A stretch of 64,000 nucleotides of DNA from Phlebotomus papatasi (lineage: Eukaryota > Arthropoda > Insecta > Diptera > Psychodidae), in the NCBI RefSeq assembly GCF_024763615.1, contig NC_077223.1:96968627-97032626 (forward strand), written 5' to 3'. A model generated the notes under the pieces. It was not told the origin of the DNA. It ran no database searches and worked only from the letters and a program-made list of their open reading frames with translations. Within the stretch, counting starts at the first letter, position 1. Each line of letters opens with the position of its first letter. Below are positions 48,871 through 60,248 of the stretch, piece by piece. Position numbers and translations under genes: made by a program.

Positions 48871-50543
48871 TTCTACATAGCCGAACTTCAAGAATTCTTC
48901 CTGATTATAAAACAAAATATTAGTTGGGCGTGATTTTTTTCACGGGTTTCACTAAAAGTTTAACTTCTCTTGGGATATATTTGCCAATCGATTGAGAGGA
49001 CTGAGATAATATTTTATCAATAGTTTTTTTCATATGAAAACATTAAGAAGAAGAACAAGTTAAAATTAGTTGTGAACGATAGTTTTCCTTTTTAGCAAAG
49101 TTATTAAAAATATAAAGCTTTTAAAAAAATTTGAAACAATTATAATTTTAGATATTTATAGTTATACAGATATGTTTATTAGCATAAAATCTGAAATTCG
49201 AACCGTTCTCTCCCATTTTCACGCATTTATATTTAGTTTACATTAATGAATCTTATATTTTAAGTATAGCTTTATCTCTTTATTTTTCTACAGTGCGTCG
49301 TATATTCTTCAAGTTTTCCTCTCACATTATGGTTGTTTAAGCAATGGCTATAGTTACTTCTTCAAATACTTTTAAGTTTTCATTTCTCTTTCCTCAATAG
49401 CTTTCTTTGGCCTTCTGGGAAAACTTTAGCAGAACGGAGCTGTTAAAATAAATATTTGCAGAATAGCTGCTTAAAGGTGAATTCAATTAAAATAAGTCAG
49501 GTAAAGAAGTCTTTCTTAAGACTCTGCAAATCGTTATTTAAACTCGTCAAGGAATACCGGGAATACCCGATGGGACCAGTAATCATAACGTAATGCGTAT
49601 TTAATGCTTACTAATAATATACTCTGTCTTTTCATTTAATATTAAATTTTGTTACTATTAATATGGTTCTTTGGAACTTTTTTGCGGTCTTTGTGTTCAT
49701 CTGAAAATTCTGTAGAAGAGACCGATGTAAATTATCCAGAAAATGAAATTCTCTGTTTATTATATTTCCGAAATTATGCTCTCATTAAACCGGTGAATAT
49801 TTCATTGACTAGATGAATGCGTAACAATGTGATTATTCCTTCTAAAACACAAACTAGAACATTACATCGCACTGGTATAATTTAGTTCCGGTTCCTTCTT
49901 TCATTGAACTTCAAAATAAAAATATTTAATAAAAGAATATAAAATAATCAACTTTTATGAAGAAGTCCTTTTCAATTTTTTTTTTTAAATTATCGATAGA
50001 TAACTGATTATAAAAACAGAAATAGACACATAATACGCATTATTCTGAATAAACTTTTTACTATGGGTTGAACAGGTGTGATTAGAGTTTATCAAGTTAA
50101 ATTTCAAGATTGAATTAACACTTTTCTAGGTTAATGGAATAAGAAATTTCTTCGGCTATCGTCGCTAAATCATCATCATTAGTGATTCAGATGTTTCCTA
50201 AAGAATGTGAGAGAAAATGTATTTGGAACTGTCGTGGATTTCCACTGTCGTCTAGAGATTGTATCACGTAATATATTAAAAAGTCCAATTTTTCTCTACG
50301 ACAACAGATTTTAAGTTTTGTTGACAGGAAGTGGGTGGCATTTTTAACATAAAATATTCATTTTGATACACAGGAACTTTCCCTTTCGCAGTTTGCAAGT
50401 TGTCTCTGAGCTGAGAGGGGAAATAAAAATAAGAATTCAATTCTTTTTAGGAATAAAAATAAGTATTCAATAAATCGAAAGCATTACAGCTTAGTCACAT
50501 TAAGTTTAATTAAACTGAATTCTACTCCAAATGTTATGTATCT
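48871..50543. other. AT-rich DNA, no gene
   Basis: No element ends, domains or spliced frame recognised. Confidence 0.4.
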
Positions 50544-50688
50544 TAAGGCCTCTACACATTGGGAGCAATTTTTGTCAAAAATTGCATTTTTGACAGAATT
50601 TTGACGTTTCTGCTTACAGCACTGCAACCAATTTCCTTCAAAAAAGCAATTTTTGAAGAAAAAAAGGCTCAATGTGTAGACACCTTTA
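50544..50688. mobile_element. Short MITE, AAGGCCTCTACACATTG ends
   Basis: 145 bp; ends TAAGGCCTCTACACATTG and CAATGTGTAGACACCTTTA, with subterminal AGCAATTTTTG and its inverted partner. Non-coding. Confidence 0.7.
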
Positions 50689-51362
50689 GTGATTCCTTTT
50701 AATCGTTTGCCAAAGAAATTTGATGAGTACAGCCAGAGCACCATTTGTCTTTATAGAGATTTTTTTTTCAATTTTTTTCAATTTTTTCCAATTTTTTTTT
50801 CAATTTGATGATTTTCAGAGATAAAAATTATATTCAGTGAGTAAGTGTATGAAAGATAAAGAACAAAATTACTCATCTTGTATCTCCTCAATGTACTATG
50901 AAAAATATGCAATAAAAATTTCTCCTCTATAGCATTGATTTAGGCGTGCAGTACGCCGAAAGCTTTGGAAAACTGAGGAGTTTGACTCTGAATTGATCCC
51001 TTCTCACTGACGCTTCCGAAAAGGGCATTGGTGCCCTGAGTTCATCCTTTTATAGAGATACATTCAGTTTGAAAAATTTTTGAATTTCTAATAAGTATTT
51101 TTTTTTAAATAAAATTTTAGTCCAAAACTATATTTTTTTTAAATCATTTTCACAATGATTTTTGAAAGGTTTATGTATTTTTATAACTCCTTATTTATTG
51201 CAATCTGTATAAATATATTATATTTTATTTCTTTCGATGTGTCGGGTTTTTATTGACATTTTGTACATTGCTCAGTTTACAAATTTATTATTTAGATTAT
51301 AATGTGTCTTGAAAAATGTCTATTCCGACATTTCAATTGTTTGCACCGGGCAGTACTCTAAA
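50689..51362. other. AT-rich spacer with a hammerhead-like relic
   Basis: At 50943-50975 a GGCGT...ACGCC hairpin is followed by GAAAGCTTTGG, as in the motifs at 10790 and 15043, but the CTGANGA side has decayed to TTGATTTA. No gene. Confidence 0.3.
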
Positions 51363-51708
51363 GCGGTCTTCAGACTAGAGGTTAAGTCCAGTTCCCGAAG
51401 GTCTAAAAATACTAAATATCAACCAAATTTATTAATTTTTCAGAATCTAATAGATCATTTACCCTTAATTATCCAATACTAAGTTTATTTTTCCCAAAAA
51501 AATCTTGAGTGATAAGAAATTAAAGCAGTTAAGCTTTATGGCAGAGGTGTGCAAGAAACCGTTGAAACCGAATTAACGTTTAATGAAACATGTACGTCAA
51601 TGGTCAAAACGCTACTATAACAAACTTATTTTGACGTTAATTCGGTTTCAACGGTTTCTTGCACACCTCTGCCTTATGGCTAAGCCTTAAGTCTGAAGCT
51701 AGTATAAG
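51363..51708. mobile_element. MITE with GGTCTTCAGACTAGAGG end
   Basis: The left end matches the element at 23855. The right end (AAGCCTTAAGTCTGAAGCTAG) is its imperfect inverse. It is interrupted by the hAT-type MITE at 51542-51671. Confidence 0.55.
51542..51671. mobile_element. hAT-type palindromic MITE, copy 3
   Basis: Ends CAGAGGTGTGCAAGAAACCG and CGGTTTCTTGCACACCTCTG. The flanks CTTTATGG and CCTTATGG are an 8-bp duplication with one change. It is nested in an older MITE. Confidence 0.8.
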
Positions 51709-51724
51709 TCACAACAGTGACAGT

Positions 51725-51783
51725 CGAGCCGAGGGTCACACCGCCCATGAGCCGAACACTCTTACCAATTACACCACGGACCC
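51725..51783 (-). repeat. tRNA-like sequence, probable SINE head
   Basis: The minus strand has a box-A-like TGGTGTAATTGGTAAGAG and a box-B-like GGCTCGACTG at tRNA-like spacing. The arms do not form a clean acceptor stem, so it is not called a tRNA gene. Confidence 0.35.
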
Positions 51784-51896
51784 ATCCCCTGTATAAACAT
51801 TTAGAAATTGTTTTGATTAATATGACAGAATGCCATGAGGGGAATTAAGCCCAATGGCTTATTCAATATTATAATTTTGTACATAGTATAGTCCCC

Positions 51897-52125
51897 AGAA
51901 AAGATATCCAAGCCATTGTGAGGAGGCGTCGACCTAGAGGCAGACCTATGACAAGATGGCTGAATCAAATTCAGAATCTTGCCTTGGAGCGCCTTGGGAT
52001 CGAACCTTAGCATCTTCCTGAAGTGGCGGAGGATCGACAAACGTGGGCTGCTAAATTGGATGTCATGCGCCCGCGACCCCAATAGGGATAAGCAGTTGAA
52101 AATGTTGATGATGATTATAAAGTAT
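51897..52125 (+). pseudogene. RTE-like non-LTR retrotransposon 3' end
   Basis: From 51921 the plus strand encodes a tail typical of non-LTR endonuclease/reverse-transcriptase polyproteins: RRRRPRGRPMTRWLNQIQ, then ERLGIEP, a stop where Trp or a similar residue is usual, then VAEDRQTWAAKLDVMRP. The frame ends at 52083. The following GATAAGCAGTTGAAAATG and GATGATGAT tail resembles RTE/BovB-type 3' ends. It is a truncated, dead copy. Confidence 0.6.
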
Positions 52126-52260
52126 GGGTACTTAGTATGAATTTTACTCAAAACATAAAAAATAAAATGTATCGTATATGCTATATCACAGCTAGTTATA
52201 TCATAGACTTGGGATACCCGATCGCTGGAACCTGGTGGTGGCACGGGGGCCCAATAAATC

Positions 52261-52497
52261 CCTTGCCAGGCTATTAGTATAAACCATCAATCTATGTCCA
52301 TAGGTTTCCCTGAACCTACAAATCTCCTCCTGTACTGTAGGTAACTGAAGATTGTGTCTGATAAAGTCGGGAACATATCAGGGGGCGATGACTAAGATAC
52401 GCAGAACTTTGTTCTGGAATCTTTGGATGATTTCGGTGTTCCAGTAAGATACATAGCCCCATAGCCGAATGCCATAAGTCCAGATGGGCTTTAGCAT
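52261..52497 (-). pseudogene. Jockey-like reverse transcriptase C-terminal relic
   Basis: On the minus strand the frame reads MLKPIWTYGIRLWGYVSYWN, then EIIQRFQNKVLRILVIAP, a TGA stop where Trp is usual, then YVPDFIRHNLQLPTVQEE. This is the conserved thumb-end stretch of Jockey-type non-LTR polyproteins. The stop and the truncation at both ends show it is dead. It lies tail-to-tail with the RTE-like fragment. Confidence 0.7.
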
Positions 52498-52644
52498 GGC
52501 TTTGTACAGTATTACATTCGAGAAGTTTTGCGGACTTTTTGTTCAATGTTAATTATATTTATGCACAGAGAATCGTCAATCAGAGCAAGTGACACTCAAA
52601 TCATCCAGTTTTTTCTCAGTGGAGATAGGAAAAACTCCTCCCTC

Positions 52645-52712
52645 CACCCAGAATTGAACAGGAGACCTCTCGTTAACTTGACGAGTGCTCTACCAACTGA
52701 GGTATTAGTGGC
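52645..52712 (-). repeat. tRNA-like sequence, probable SINE head or tRNA relic
   Basis: On the minus strand ACCTCAGTTGGTAGAGCA (box A) is followed by a good anticodon stem (CTCGT/ACGAG), then TGTTCAATTCTGG (box B). The anticodon loop lacks the usual U33, and the two acceptor halves do not pair, so it is a relic or SINE head. Confidence 0.45.
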
Positions 52713-52809
52713 CGAATACTCTGCTTGAGTTGCTACACGACCTTAACCAATTGCATTGTGCACTGCAATCGGTTACTTTCGGGATTGCGAGACTTGAAAA
52801 CGGTATGGT

Positions 52810-53085
52810 CAGGGGCCCATCAAGCCTAATAAAAATTGAAGATATTTTTCACTTTTCCTTGTAAAAATTTTGCAGTTATTGCATCGCAACTTAAACAAAT
52901 TTCCTCGTAGTTCTTGTATTATTTCGCCGAATATTATGAAATATCTATTTTTAGATAGCTTTTAATGCGCGATTTCGAAATATATTAAACTGATAAGTCA
53001 ATTCTCTTTAGGAAAAAACTTGCCAATAGTTTTCAGTGCCTCTATGCAAAAACGTATGGAAAAATGAAATGTCGAGAGGCCCCTG
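52810..53085. mobile_element. hAT-like MITE, copy 2
   Basis: 276 bp, a close copy of 126-401. The flanks read GGTATGGT on both sides when the terminal G is shared, an 8-bp duplication. Ends CAGGGGCCCATC and GAGAGGCCCCTG. Confidence 0.7.
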
Positions 53086-54452
53086 GTATGGTGTTTCCAA
53101 TTCGAGCCGGCAGTTCATGATGTCCATGAATTTTGGTTTATTGTGAGAATTTGTGTTCTTGAGAATTTTTGTTCAATGTTAAAAAAAAGTTCAAGAAAAA
53201 GATTTACCCTTTTCATTTGTATCTCTCATCTGCATATTTTTACAAATCTGTCTAAAATATCGATCAGAAGTTGTCTATCGCTCAAATAAAATTACAAATA
53301 TTATATGCTGGCTTATAAATAATGTAACGTGAAAGGTAAAATTCCTTCACTACCTTCTATTCCAATACGCACAGCTATACCTTTTCCCTGACCTATCCAG
53401 ACCTACCCTTGTACTTGTCAGAGGGTTTCTAAGAAGCTCTGAGAAGTACCATCGAGAGTGGGTGAAAAAAATCTGAAGGGAGTTTAATCGTCCATGGGGA
53501 GCAACAGAATTGTGACATTAATGAATACTCCCAGAAAATTGGAAGGTCCTTCGAGAGGGTGTGATGGGAAAATTACCCTTAGTTGTGCCCACAGAAAATT
53601 CCCACAGAGCCATGTGGTTGACTCTGACAGGCTGGAGGGAGGATGAAGTGGAAAAAAGTATGGCCCAACAACTCTCAAAGTCCCAGAACGACCACGTCAG
53701 TTGAAAAGGGAATTAGGGAAAGTTGGAATTTTATTATTATTTCTGTGACAGTGAGAAAATTCACTTTCTCCTCCTCAGCATCAAAAAAAAAAGCTCGCAG
53801 ACATGGCAGGAAAAATTTTAAAAGGGCTTGATTTTATTTTTCACTCCATGATTCTTGTACACGCGTTTCACATTTCCATTTTAGACATATTCACCAAGCA
53901 CATTATCTCACAATCCTTCCACCCTGTTCTTTTTTTCTGAAGGAGTGTGGGGAAAAAGCACCCTTTTCTGTGGAAATACACCCTATTGAAAGCTCTGCTA
54001 AAGTGCCTCCAGGAACTCTTTAGCAGACGTGGTGATTGAAAGAGCTAGGTTAAAAGCTCCGAAGCAAGATGGACTAGAAAATGAATTGCGAAAAATATTG
54101 AAAATGTCAATGGACAAATTGACTGCTGGAATGTCAGGAAGGGATGCGACAAATCCCGGTTTGGAGATTTTTTTCGTGTAAAAAAATTCTTCTCCTCCTG
54201 TAAGAATTCATTCTGAAGAGAGAGATAACGAGCCAAGCAAGGTGAAAATTGCAGACTAAACCGGGAATTCTTCTGAATTTTTTTTTTTAGAATTTCCACC
54301 TCCATTAAGACGAACACATTCCATATAATCTATGTACAAAAATTTCAATGTTTGAGAAATTTCAGCAATTTTTACAAAATACTCTATACAAATGCCCCAA
54401 GTGCCTGAGAGAAAAGCGAAAAATAAATTATTTTTTGATTGAACGCTGTATA
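53086..54452. other. Single-copy-looking DNA, no gene
   Basis: GC is slightly higher than in neighbouring stretches. Overlapping frames on both strands (53484-54519) are all short and unrecognised. Confidence 0.4.
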
Positions 54453-54670
54453 GGGGAATGTGGACATGGTTCGCACAGAGTGAACCTTCAAACGATGCGA
54501 ATTTTCTCTTTGTTTGCAAAAAGTTGGTTTACCATTTCTCATCTCGTCTTGTGAGGTTAATAATCAACTATCATATGGTTAAGATGTGACGATATAGCCC
54601 TTTTTGCAAACAAAGAGAAAATTCGCATCATTTGAAGATTCACTCTGCGCGTACCATGCCTACATTCCCC
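54453..54670. mobile_element. TA-flanked MITE, GGTTCGCACAGAGTGAAC, copy 2
   Basis: 218 bp with TA on both sides; matches 33456-33671 along its length, including the inner AGAGAAAATTCGCATC block. Confidence 0.75.
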
Positions 54671-55238
54671 TATGGGTATATTATACAGTGTCTAATTTGA
54701 AATTTAACTGCACATGGCATAATAAATTTCATTTAATTTGAGAGTAAATTTGCTATTATTCGCTCTTTTATGAATACACATGAATCTAAATTGAAAAGTG
54801 TCTATCACGATTTTCTTTCTCCATTAAACTCGTACTTAAATTTACTTATGAGTTGTCTGCTTTTATTGTGTCAATTTAAATTTTATTTTCAAATGGAGAT
54901 TTTGGGTTAAAAATTTGTTGAAAAAATTACTACAGTGCTAAATGACACACATATTTTAACATTATCAATGCACCTAATTTGTTTTTATTAATAATTAAAC
55001 TATAAATGTTTTGATATCATGTAAATATCTTCATAACTGCACCATAATAGGTGACGTTTATTTATAAATCTAGAGTAAACTTTTATGTTTAATATCCAAC
55101 TAAATCGAAAATTTTGAGTAAATAAAATAATAAATTAAAATCAGAAAAATTAATAAAATTAAACTGCTAGAACTGTGGGTGGGTACAAACTACAAAATTG
55201 TATTAAAAAAAAAATTGTATTAATGAATATATCTGTTA
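54671..55238. other. AT-rich spacer, no gene
   Basis: Nothing recognised. Confidence 0.4.
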
Positions 55239-55440
55239 GGATGGTGTAAGCCCTTTTGACCATTTAAGCACTTTTGTCCGCCAAAATAACAAATTCAAGA
55301 TATTTTACAACAATCCTCGAGAAATTTCCTAAATATTTAGATAGATAATGCTTCAAAGTATCTCTATGCAACAATTCATTTTAATCTAAAAAAAATTAAA
55401 ATTTACGAAGCTATTAAAGCTTTATAACCAAAAGAGTTTA
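55239..55440. mobile_element. Deleted relative of the TTTTGGCCA MITE
   Basis: The left end GGATGGTGTAAGCCCTTTTG resembles that of 29759-30675, and the interior follows its right half (AAAGTATCTCTATGCAACAA). The right end has decayed to ACCAAAAGAGTTTA. Confidence 0.45.
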
Positions 55441-55678
55441 CTGCATCATATAATTCCGTATCTGAAATAATAGTATATCATATAAATGACTTGAAATTCT
55501 AAAAAAAGATAATTCTAAAGATAAATTTTTAAAATATTAACAATTTTGATTTTAGGACTTGAGTTAACTCGCAATCATCACTTATCATTTGTGTAGTTCT
55601 CTATGAATCATATATGGAGCGAACATCTGACAAAAATTATTAAGTGTAAAAATTAAGAAAATATTCTAATAGACTTAA

Positions 55679-56609
55679 CCGTTTAAAGACGATTAGGTCA
55701 CCCGTGACCCATAGAGAAAATAATTTTTCCTGACTACCTAACTTTATTTATTTCTAATGTTATTTTACGTATAACGTTATAATGTTACTTTACGTATTCG
55801 TAAAGTAAAAGGATGTAGGAATCAAGAATATTTTTTCGCAAATCTCTAACTATTTGATATATAGTAAATATTTAGGCTCAAAAGTGGCGAATTTTCGAAG
55901 GACCGCACTTATAGGGTAAGTTCGCCAAATTCCGGCCAGCTTGCAATTTCAGCCACATTTTTTCCTCGAATTTCCATGAATTTTTAGATTTTACGTACTC
56001 TAGAGATTATATAATGCAAAAAATAACAAAAAAATATATTCGACAAACGAGATGACGTGAAAAAGGCTTAGGGGGAATTACCGAAAGGCAAAAATCTATG
56101 AGAATGAAGGTGGTCGAAATAAGGCACCAAAACTATGTCTGTATTTTTATTCATTTTAAAATGTATTAAAAATGATTTTATTGTAAATAAAGACGGTAAA
56201 CTGTTTACAAGGTTCCAAGCAACACTCTTTCAGAAGATAGAATAAAAAAAATCAATTTGTAATTATAATATTACATTTCAAACTTGAGACTTTGACGCTT
56301 GCATGCAACTATGCCGAAATTTGGCACACTTACCCTATATGATTTCTTTTTATTTTTTGATATGTTTAATTTTTTAAGTAAGAACCTCTTTACACTAGAA
56401 GCTACAATAACTATATACATTTCATAAGAACTAAAATTATCATTCATGGTATTGTCGTTTATAATATTGTTTATAGAGGTACAAAATACATCGTATCAGA
56501 TTCTGTTGGTTTTTCCAAGGTTAGATGCAAGACGAATCACAAGTTTTGTTCATCGTTTCATTTTTATTGTTGATTTTCGGTCCATAAAAAGTGTCTCGTC
56601 CTTAAAGGG
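55679..56609. mobile_element. piggyBac-like MITE, copy E
   Basis: TTAA at the left (55675-55678) and TTCA at the right, a one-base decay. The left terminus CCGTTTAAAGACGATTAGG and the right terminus CGTCCTTAAAGGG match the family. It is interrupted by the MITE at 55914-56335. Confidence 0.65.
55914..56335. mobile_element. TA-flanked MITE, GGGTAAGTTCGCCAAATTCCG, copy 1
   Basis: 422 bp. The left end GGGTAAGTTCGCCAAATTCC and right end GAAATTTGGCACACTTACCC are inverted, with TA on both sides. Nested in piggyBac-like copy E. Confidence 0.75.
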
Positions 56610-56872
56610 TTCAGGAATTAAGTGGGTCAGAAAGACCAAGAAAAATACATAACATTTTTCAGCGTAATAAAAAAATTTAATTCAAGCTCTTAAAGTTTAT
56701 AAAAATACAACATGTAATACTATATTTTCTAAAATTTACATTTAAAAATTTGAAAATTCACCTATTGAGATTTGATATTTGGAGATTTAAAAAACATACT
56801 TTTCTGTGGACAATATTTCTCGGAATTACTTCATCTGAAATCCAAAAACCAAATATTTTCTGATAGCTGATG
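56610..56872. repeat. Dispersed AT-rich repeat fragment
   Basis: Words such as ATCCAAAAACCAAATATTTTC next to GATAGCTGAT recur at 57290 (inverted), 3990 and 6290. They are part of an unnamed dispersed repeat whose full extent I could not define. Confidence 0.35.
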
Positions 56873-57113
56873 TAAGGTAAAGTACCCTTACTCGACCGGG
56901 GTCCTCTATTCGACCGGTGGGTCAATTTTTGAATATTTGATGGTGAATTTCATCAATTTCTATGAATTTGTCACTGATTCGTATTATTTAAAGAATAATT
57001 GACCTATTAATGTTAGATCATACACAAAATATTATAGCAAATATAATTAAATTGAATAAATAAATCTACCGGTCGAATAGAGGAACCGGTCGAATAAAGG
57101 GTATTTTACCTTA
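56873..57113. mobile_element. MITE with AGGTAAAGTACCC ends, copy 3
   Basis: Matches 33767-33979, including the inverted CGACCGG words and the ATTTGATGGTGAATTTC interior. About 241 bp. It is inserted into the dispersed repeat that flanks it. Confidence 0.7.
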
Positions 57114-57511
57114 TTAAACCAGTCCGAGTTAAGCGAATGATTTTCTATTCACTCTCGATCACAACTTATTCTACAAGACGAAACATGGTGTAAAATATGT
57201 CAAAAATTGTATATTTTTGAATAAAATTCTCCTAAAAATTCAAGTTTAATTGATTTTCCAAATTTTTCGCTCAAGGACTAGCTTAACTTATCAGCTATCA
57301 GAAAATATTTGGTTTTTGGATTTCAGATGAACTAATTCCGAAATCTTGTTTACCGAAAAGTGTATTTCTTTTTTTTCAGAAAGGTCTTCGAAAGTCAAGT
57401 CCCAGAGGCTGAATTTTAAAATTTTTAAGATGAAAACTTTGGAAAATATAGTTGAAATGTACTTTTATATGCCTAAGAGCCCTAAGAGCATGAAATAAAT
57501 ATTTTTTTTAC

Positions 57512-57648
57512 CTGGTCCCGGTCAGAATCCCGAAAGACGAAATCCCGAAAGCCAAAATCCAGAATGGGCCAAAATCCCGGAAGCCAAAATCCAAATCAAA
57601 GCAATTTGGCGTTCGGGATTTAGGTTTTCGGCATCTTGGCTGCCACCG
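57512..57648. mobile_element. CCCGAAAG foldback element, copy 5 (short)
   Basis: Opens TGGTCCCGGTCAGAATCCCG and closes CATCTTGGCTGCCACCG. The core found in copies 1, 2, 3 and 6 is deleted, leaving mainly the inverted arrays. Confidence 0.6.
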
Positions 57649-59174
57649 TTTTTTTTATCATATTGAAGAACAAAATTAGAGAAAAGTATATTGTGTCTTT
57701 GTTTATTTTGACCCATGTAACCCGTTAATAATAATATAATATTTTCAGTATTGACTAATTTCGAATAATGTTCTTAATAGGTAATTCTGTTTAGTAAAAA
57801 GTTGTAGGCTGGAATGGAGATCAGAGAATTCGACAATACGTAAAGAGAAACTACAAAATTGGTTTAATGAATTCTAGTATCCCTTGTGCTTAATTACTTC
57901 ATAATAAAACCCATATTTTTTCCTTCAAAAATTTTAAAACGACTTTTTCCATGAAAGCTTTCAATTCTAAATTAACTGTTCAAAAGTTATTTTTGTAATT
58001 TATTTTTAGTACGACTTAATGTCTTTCTCTAGACCGTGTATTTTATGATAGTTTACGCATTCGCTATGTAATTTAGAGTGTCACAAAAACGAACAACTTG
58101 CAATCCTCCAAGAAATTGGAGTAATTCTCTCAAATGTAAAAGCTTCATGAAAGAAGAGCTAAAACTTTGCCCAAGGAACTTGGTTGGATAAACTAAAAAA
58201 AAAGAAGTGTTGTGCATGGTTCTATGGTTTTCTTCGTGATGATGGGAATTTATGGGTCACACAGTGCAGCAATTTGTTCTGTACTTACCGGCAAAGAAGG
58301 TCTTAACTTTCCTCGCCACTTTTTTTTTATGTCATCCATGTCATTCTTTCACGTTGGTGTTATACAGTTTCCATCCAGAGGAATTATAATAAATTTTCAT
58401 TTAGATGCTGTGAACTGGAAAAGTCTTATGGTGGAATATAACATGAACATTTCCTTTTCATCACAACACTGGAATTTTCACTTCTGTACCTTGCAGTCCC
58501 TTTTGAAAAATAGAGATGAAAACTTCAATTGCGTGGTGAATTTTGAACTTCAAACTGAAAGCTTTTTCTGTGACAGTTTCAATTCAACTCTTGGGCACTT
58601 TTTTCTTGGTCATGGAAGAGTCGACAAAAGGCTTGATTTTATATCTCAAATGGAATCTTGCGCTATTCATCATAATATTCAACTTTTGTACCTTTTCTGT
58701 GGTAGATGCAAAATGTTGAAGATAAACTTTTTGGTTTAGAAATATGAGTTTTTACAATTATTACTATAAAGCTCAAAGCTGAATGGTATATAGTGAATGT
58801 GTCAAATTGTATGTGAGTTCCCGGAACTATTGGCACAAACTGAATGTAATTATTATAGCCAATTTCCGATGTCAAATTTTCATATCAATCACGGAATTTC
58901 CATTAGTTTCCCAATTTTCATTCACGCCCTTGCAGTTTTATTGCTCGCTCTGTAAAGAGAGAGCAATATAAATTGTACCTCGATTTTGATATTTGCTTAT
59001 TAGGTATTTCGATTCTTTAATCCCTATGGAATAATTATTTTCATAGAATTATAAAAATCAGAAATAATTGACTATACACTGGGAGACGATTTACCTCAAG
59101 ATTTCTTATTTTGTTACACATTTCTCAAAATGCGTAGAAAGCATTGCAAGAAAAATATATTACACTATTTGTAC
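57649..59174. other. Single-copy-looking DNA with one long open frame
   Basis: No repeats recognised. A 171-codon frame runs from an ATG at 58224 to 58739 with a hydrophobic start, long for this base composition. It has no recognisable domain, low-complexity Phe-rich content, and no promoter or splice partner that I can place, so it is not called a gene. Confidence 0.35.
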
Positions 59175-60095
59175 ATATGTTCGGCCAACTAAGGTTAAAG
59201 GAACACCTATTGACACTTTAAGAACTCGTGTCAGGACCTATTGGCACCCTGCTCTACCATTTGGAATACGAAATTTGTGCACCTATCATTATAGGAAAAC
59301 GTAGATTAATGCAAAATGTCATATCGATCACTCAGAATATAATCCGGACAACTCGATTTTTTGCAAAATTCGTGTTTTTCGCTTTTCGGGTACTCCTTGA
59401 CACCCTTTACCTTTCCCGTAAATATAAGGTAAATGTGTCAAATTTCGGAATAGTTGCATGCAAGCGCCAAAGTCTCAAGTTTGAAATGTAATATCTTTAA
59501 CAGTAATAGATTTTTTTTCATTCCTTCTACTTAAGGAGTGTTGCTTAGAACCGTGTAGATAGTTTATCGTCTTTATTTACTTTAAAATCATTCTTAATAC
59601 ATTTTAAAATGAATAAAAATGTAGACATAGCTTTGGTGCCCTATTTCGGCCACCTTAATTCTCATAGTTCCCTGCCCCTCGGGAATTCTTCCAATACCTT
59701 TTTCACGTCATCTCGTTTGTCGAATCTACATTTTTTGTTATTCTTTTGCATTGTATAATCTCTAAAGTATGTATAAACTAAAAATTCATGGAAATTCGAG
59801 GAACAAAAAAGGTGGCCGGAATTGCAAGCTGGCCGGAATTTGGCACACTTACCCTAATACCGAAAAGATAATTATTCCCAAAGTTATGGGTTCCAAATCT
59901 TAAAAATCCTATGATCAGTATGTAAAATTTTAGCTTTAAATCGCTCTCCTGTAAAGTTGCCCATTCGCGTGTTGTCCGGTTTATATTCTGAGGGATCGAT
60001 ATTACTTTTCTTAGATACGAACAATAAATTTCAACATATTTTGCCAAAAGTGTCAATAGGGGTTCGCTGTTGAAGAAGTGTTCCTTCAACCCTAC
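59175..60095. mobile_element. TIR element split by a nested MITE
   Basis: The left part (59180-59365) and the right part (59940-60090) are imperfect inverted copies, sharing AAGGAACAC, CCTATTGACACTTT and ATATCGATC.CTCAGAATATA. The MITE at 59427-59854 sits between them. Confidence 0.45.
59427..59854. mobile_element. TA-flanked MITE, GTAAGTTCGCCAAATTCCG, copy 2
   Basis: Inverted-orientation copy of 55914-56335, starting AGGTAAATGTGTCAAATTTC and ending GAATTTGGCACACTTACCC. About 428 bp. Confidence 0.7.
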
Positions 60096-60248
60096 GTTAG
60101 TATAGTTGTAGACTAAACGGTGAGAGATGTCGATTTGAGGTATTCGGATGACTCCTCTCCTCGCACAACTCGATCTTCGCATAATTAATGGTGCTATTCC
60201 AATGAAAAATTTAAAGTGGAAACTTTTCTCCTGAATATGTATTTTTCG

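Noticed and set aside
52645..52712. Possible functional tRNA gene on the minus strand
   Set aside because: The anticodon loop lacks U33 and the acceptor halves do not pair, so it is described only as tRNA-like.
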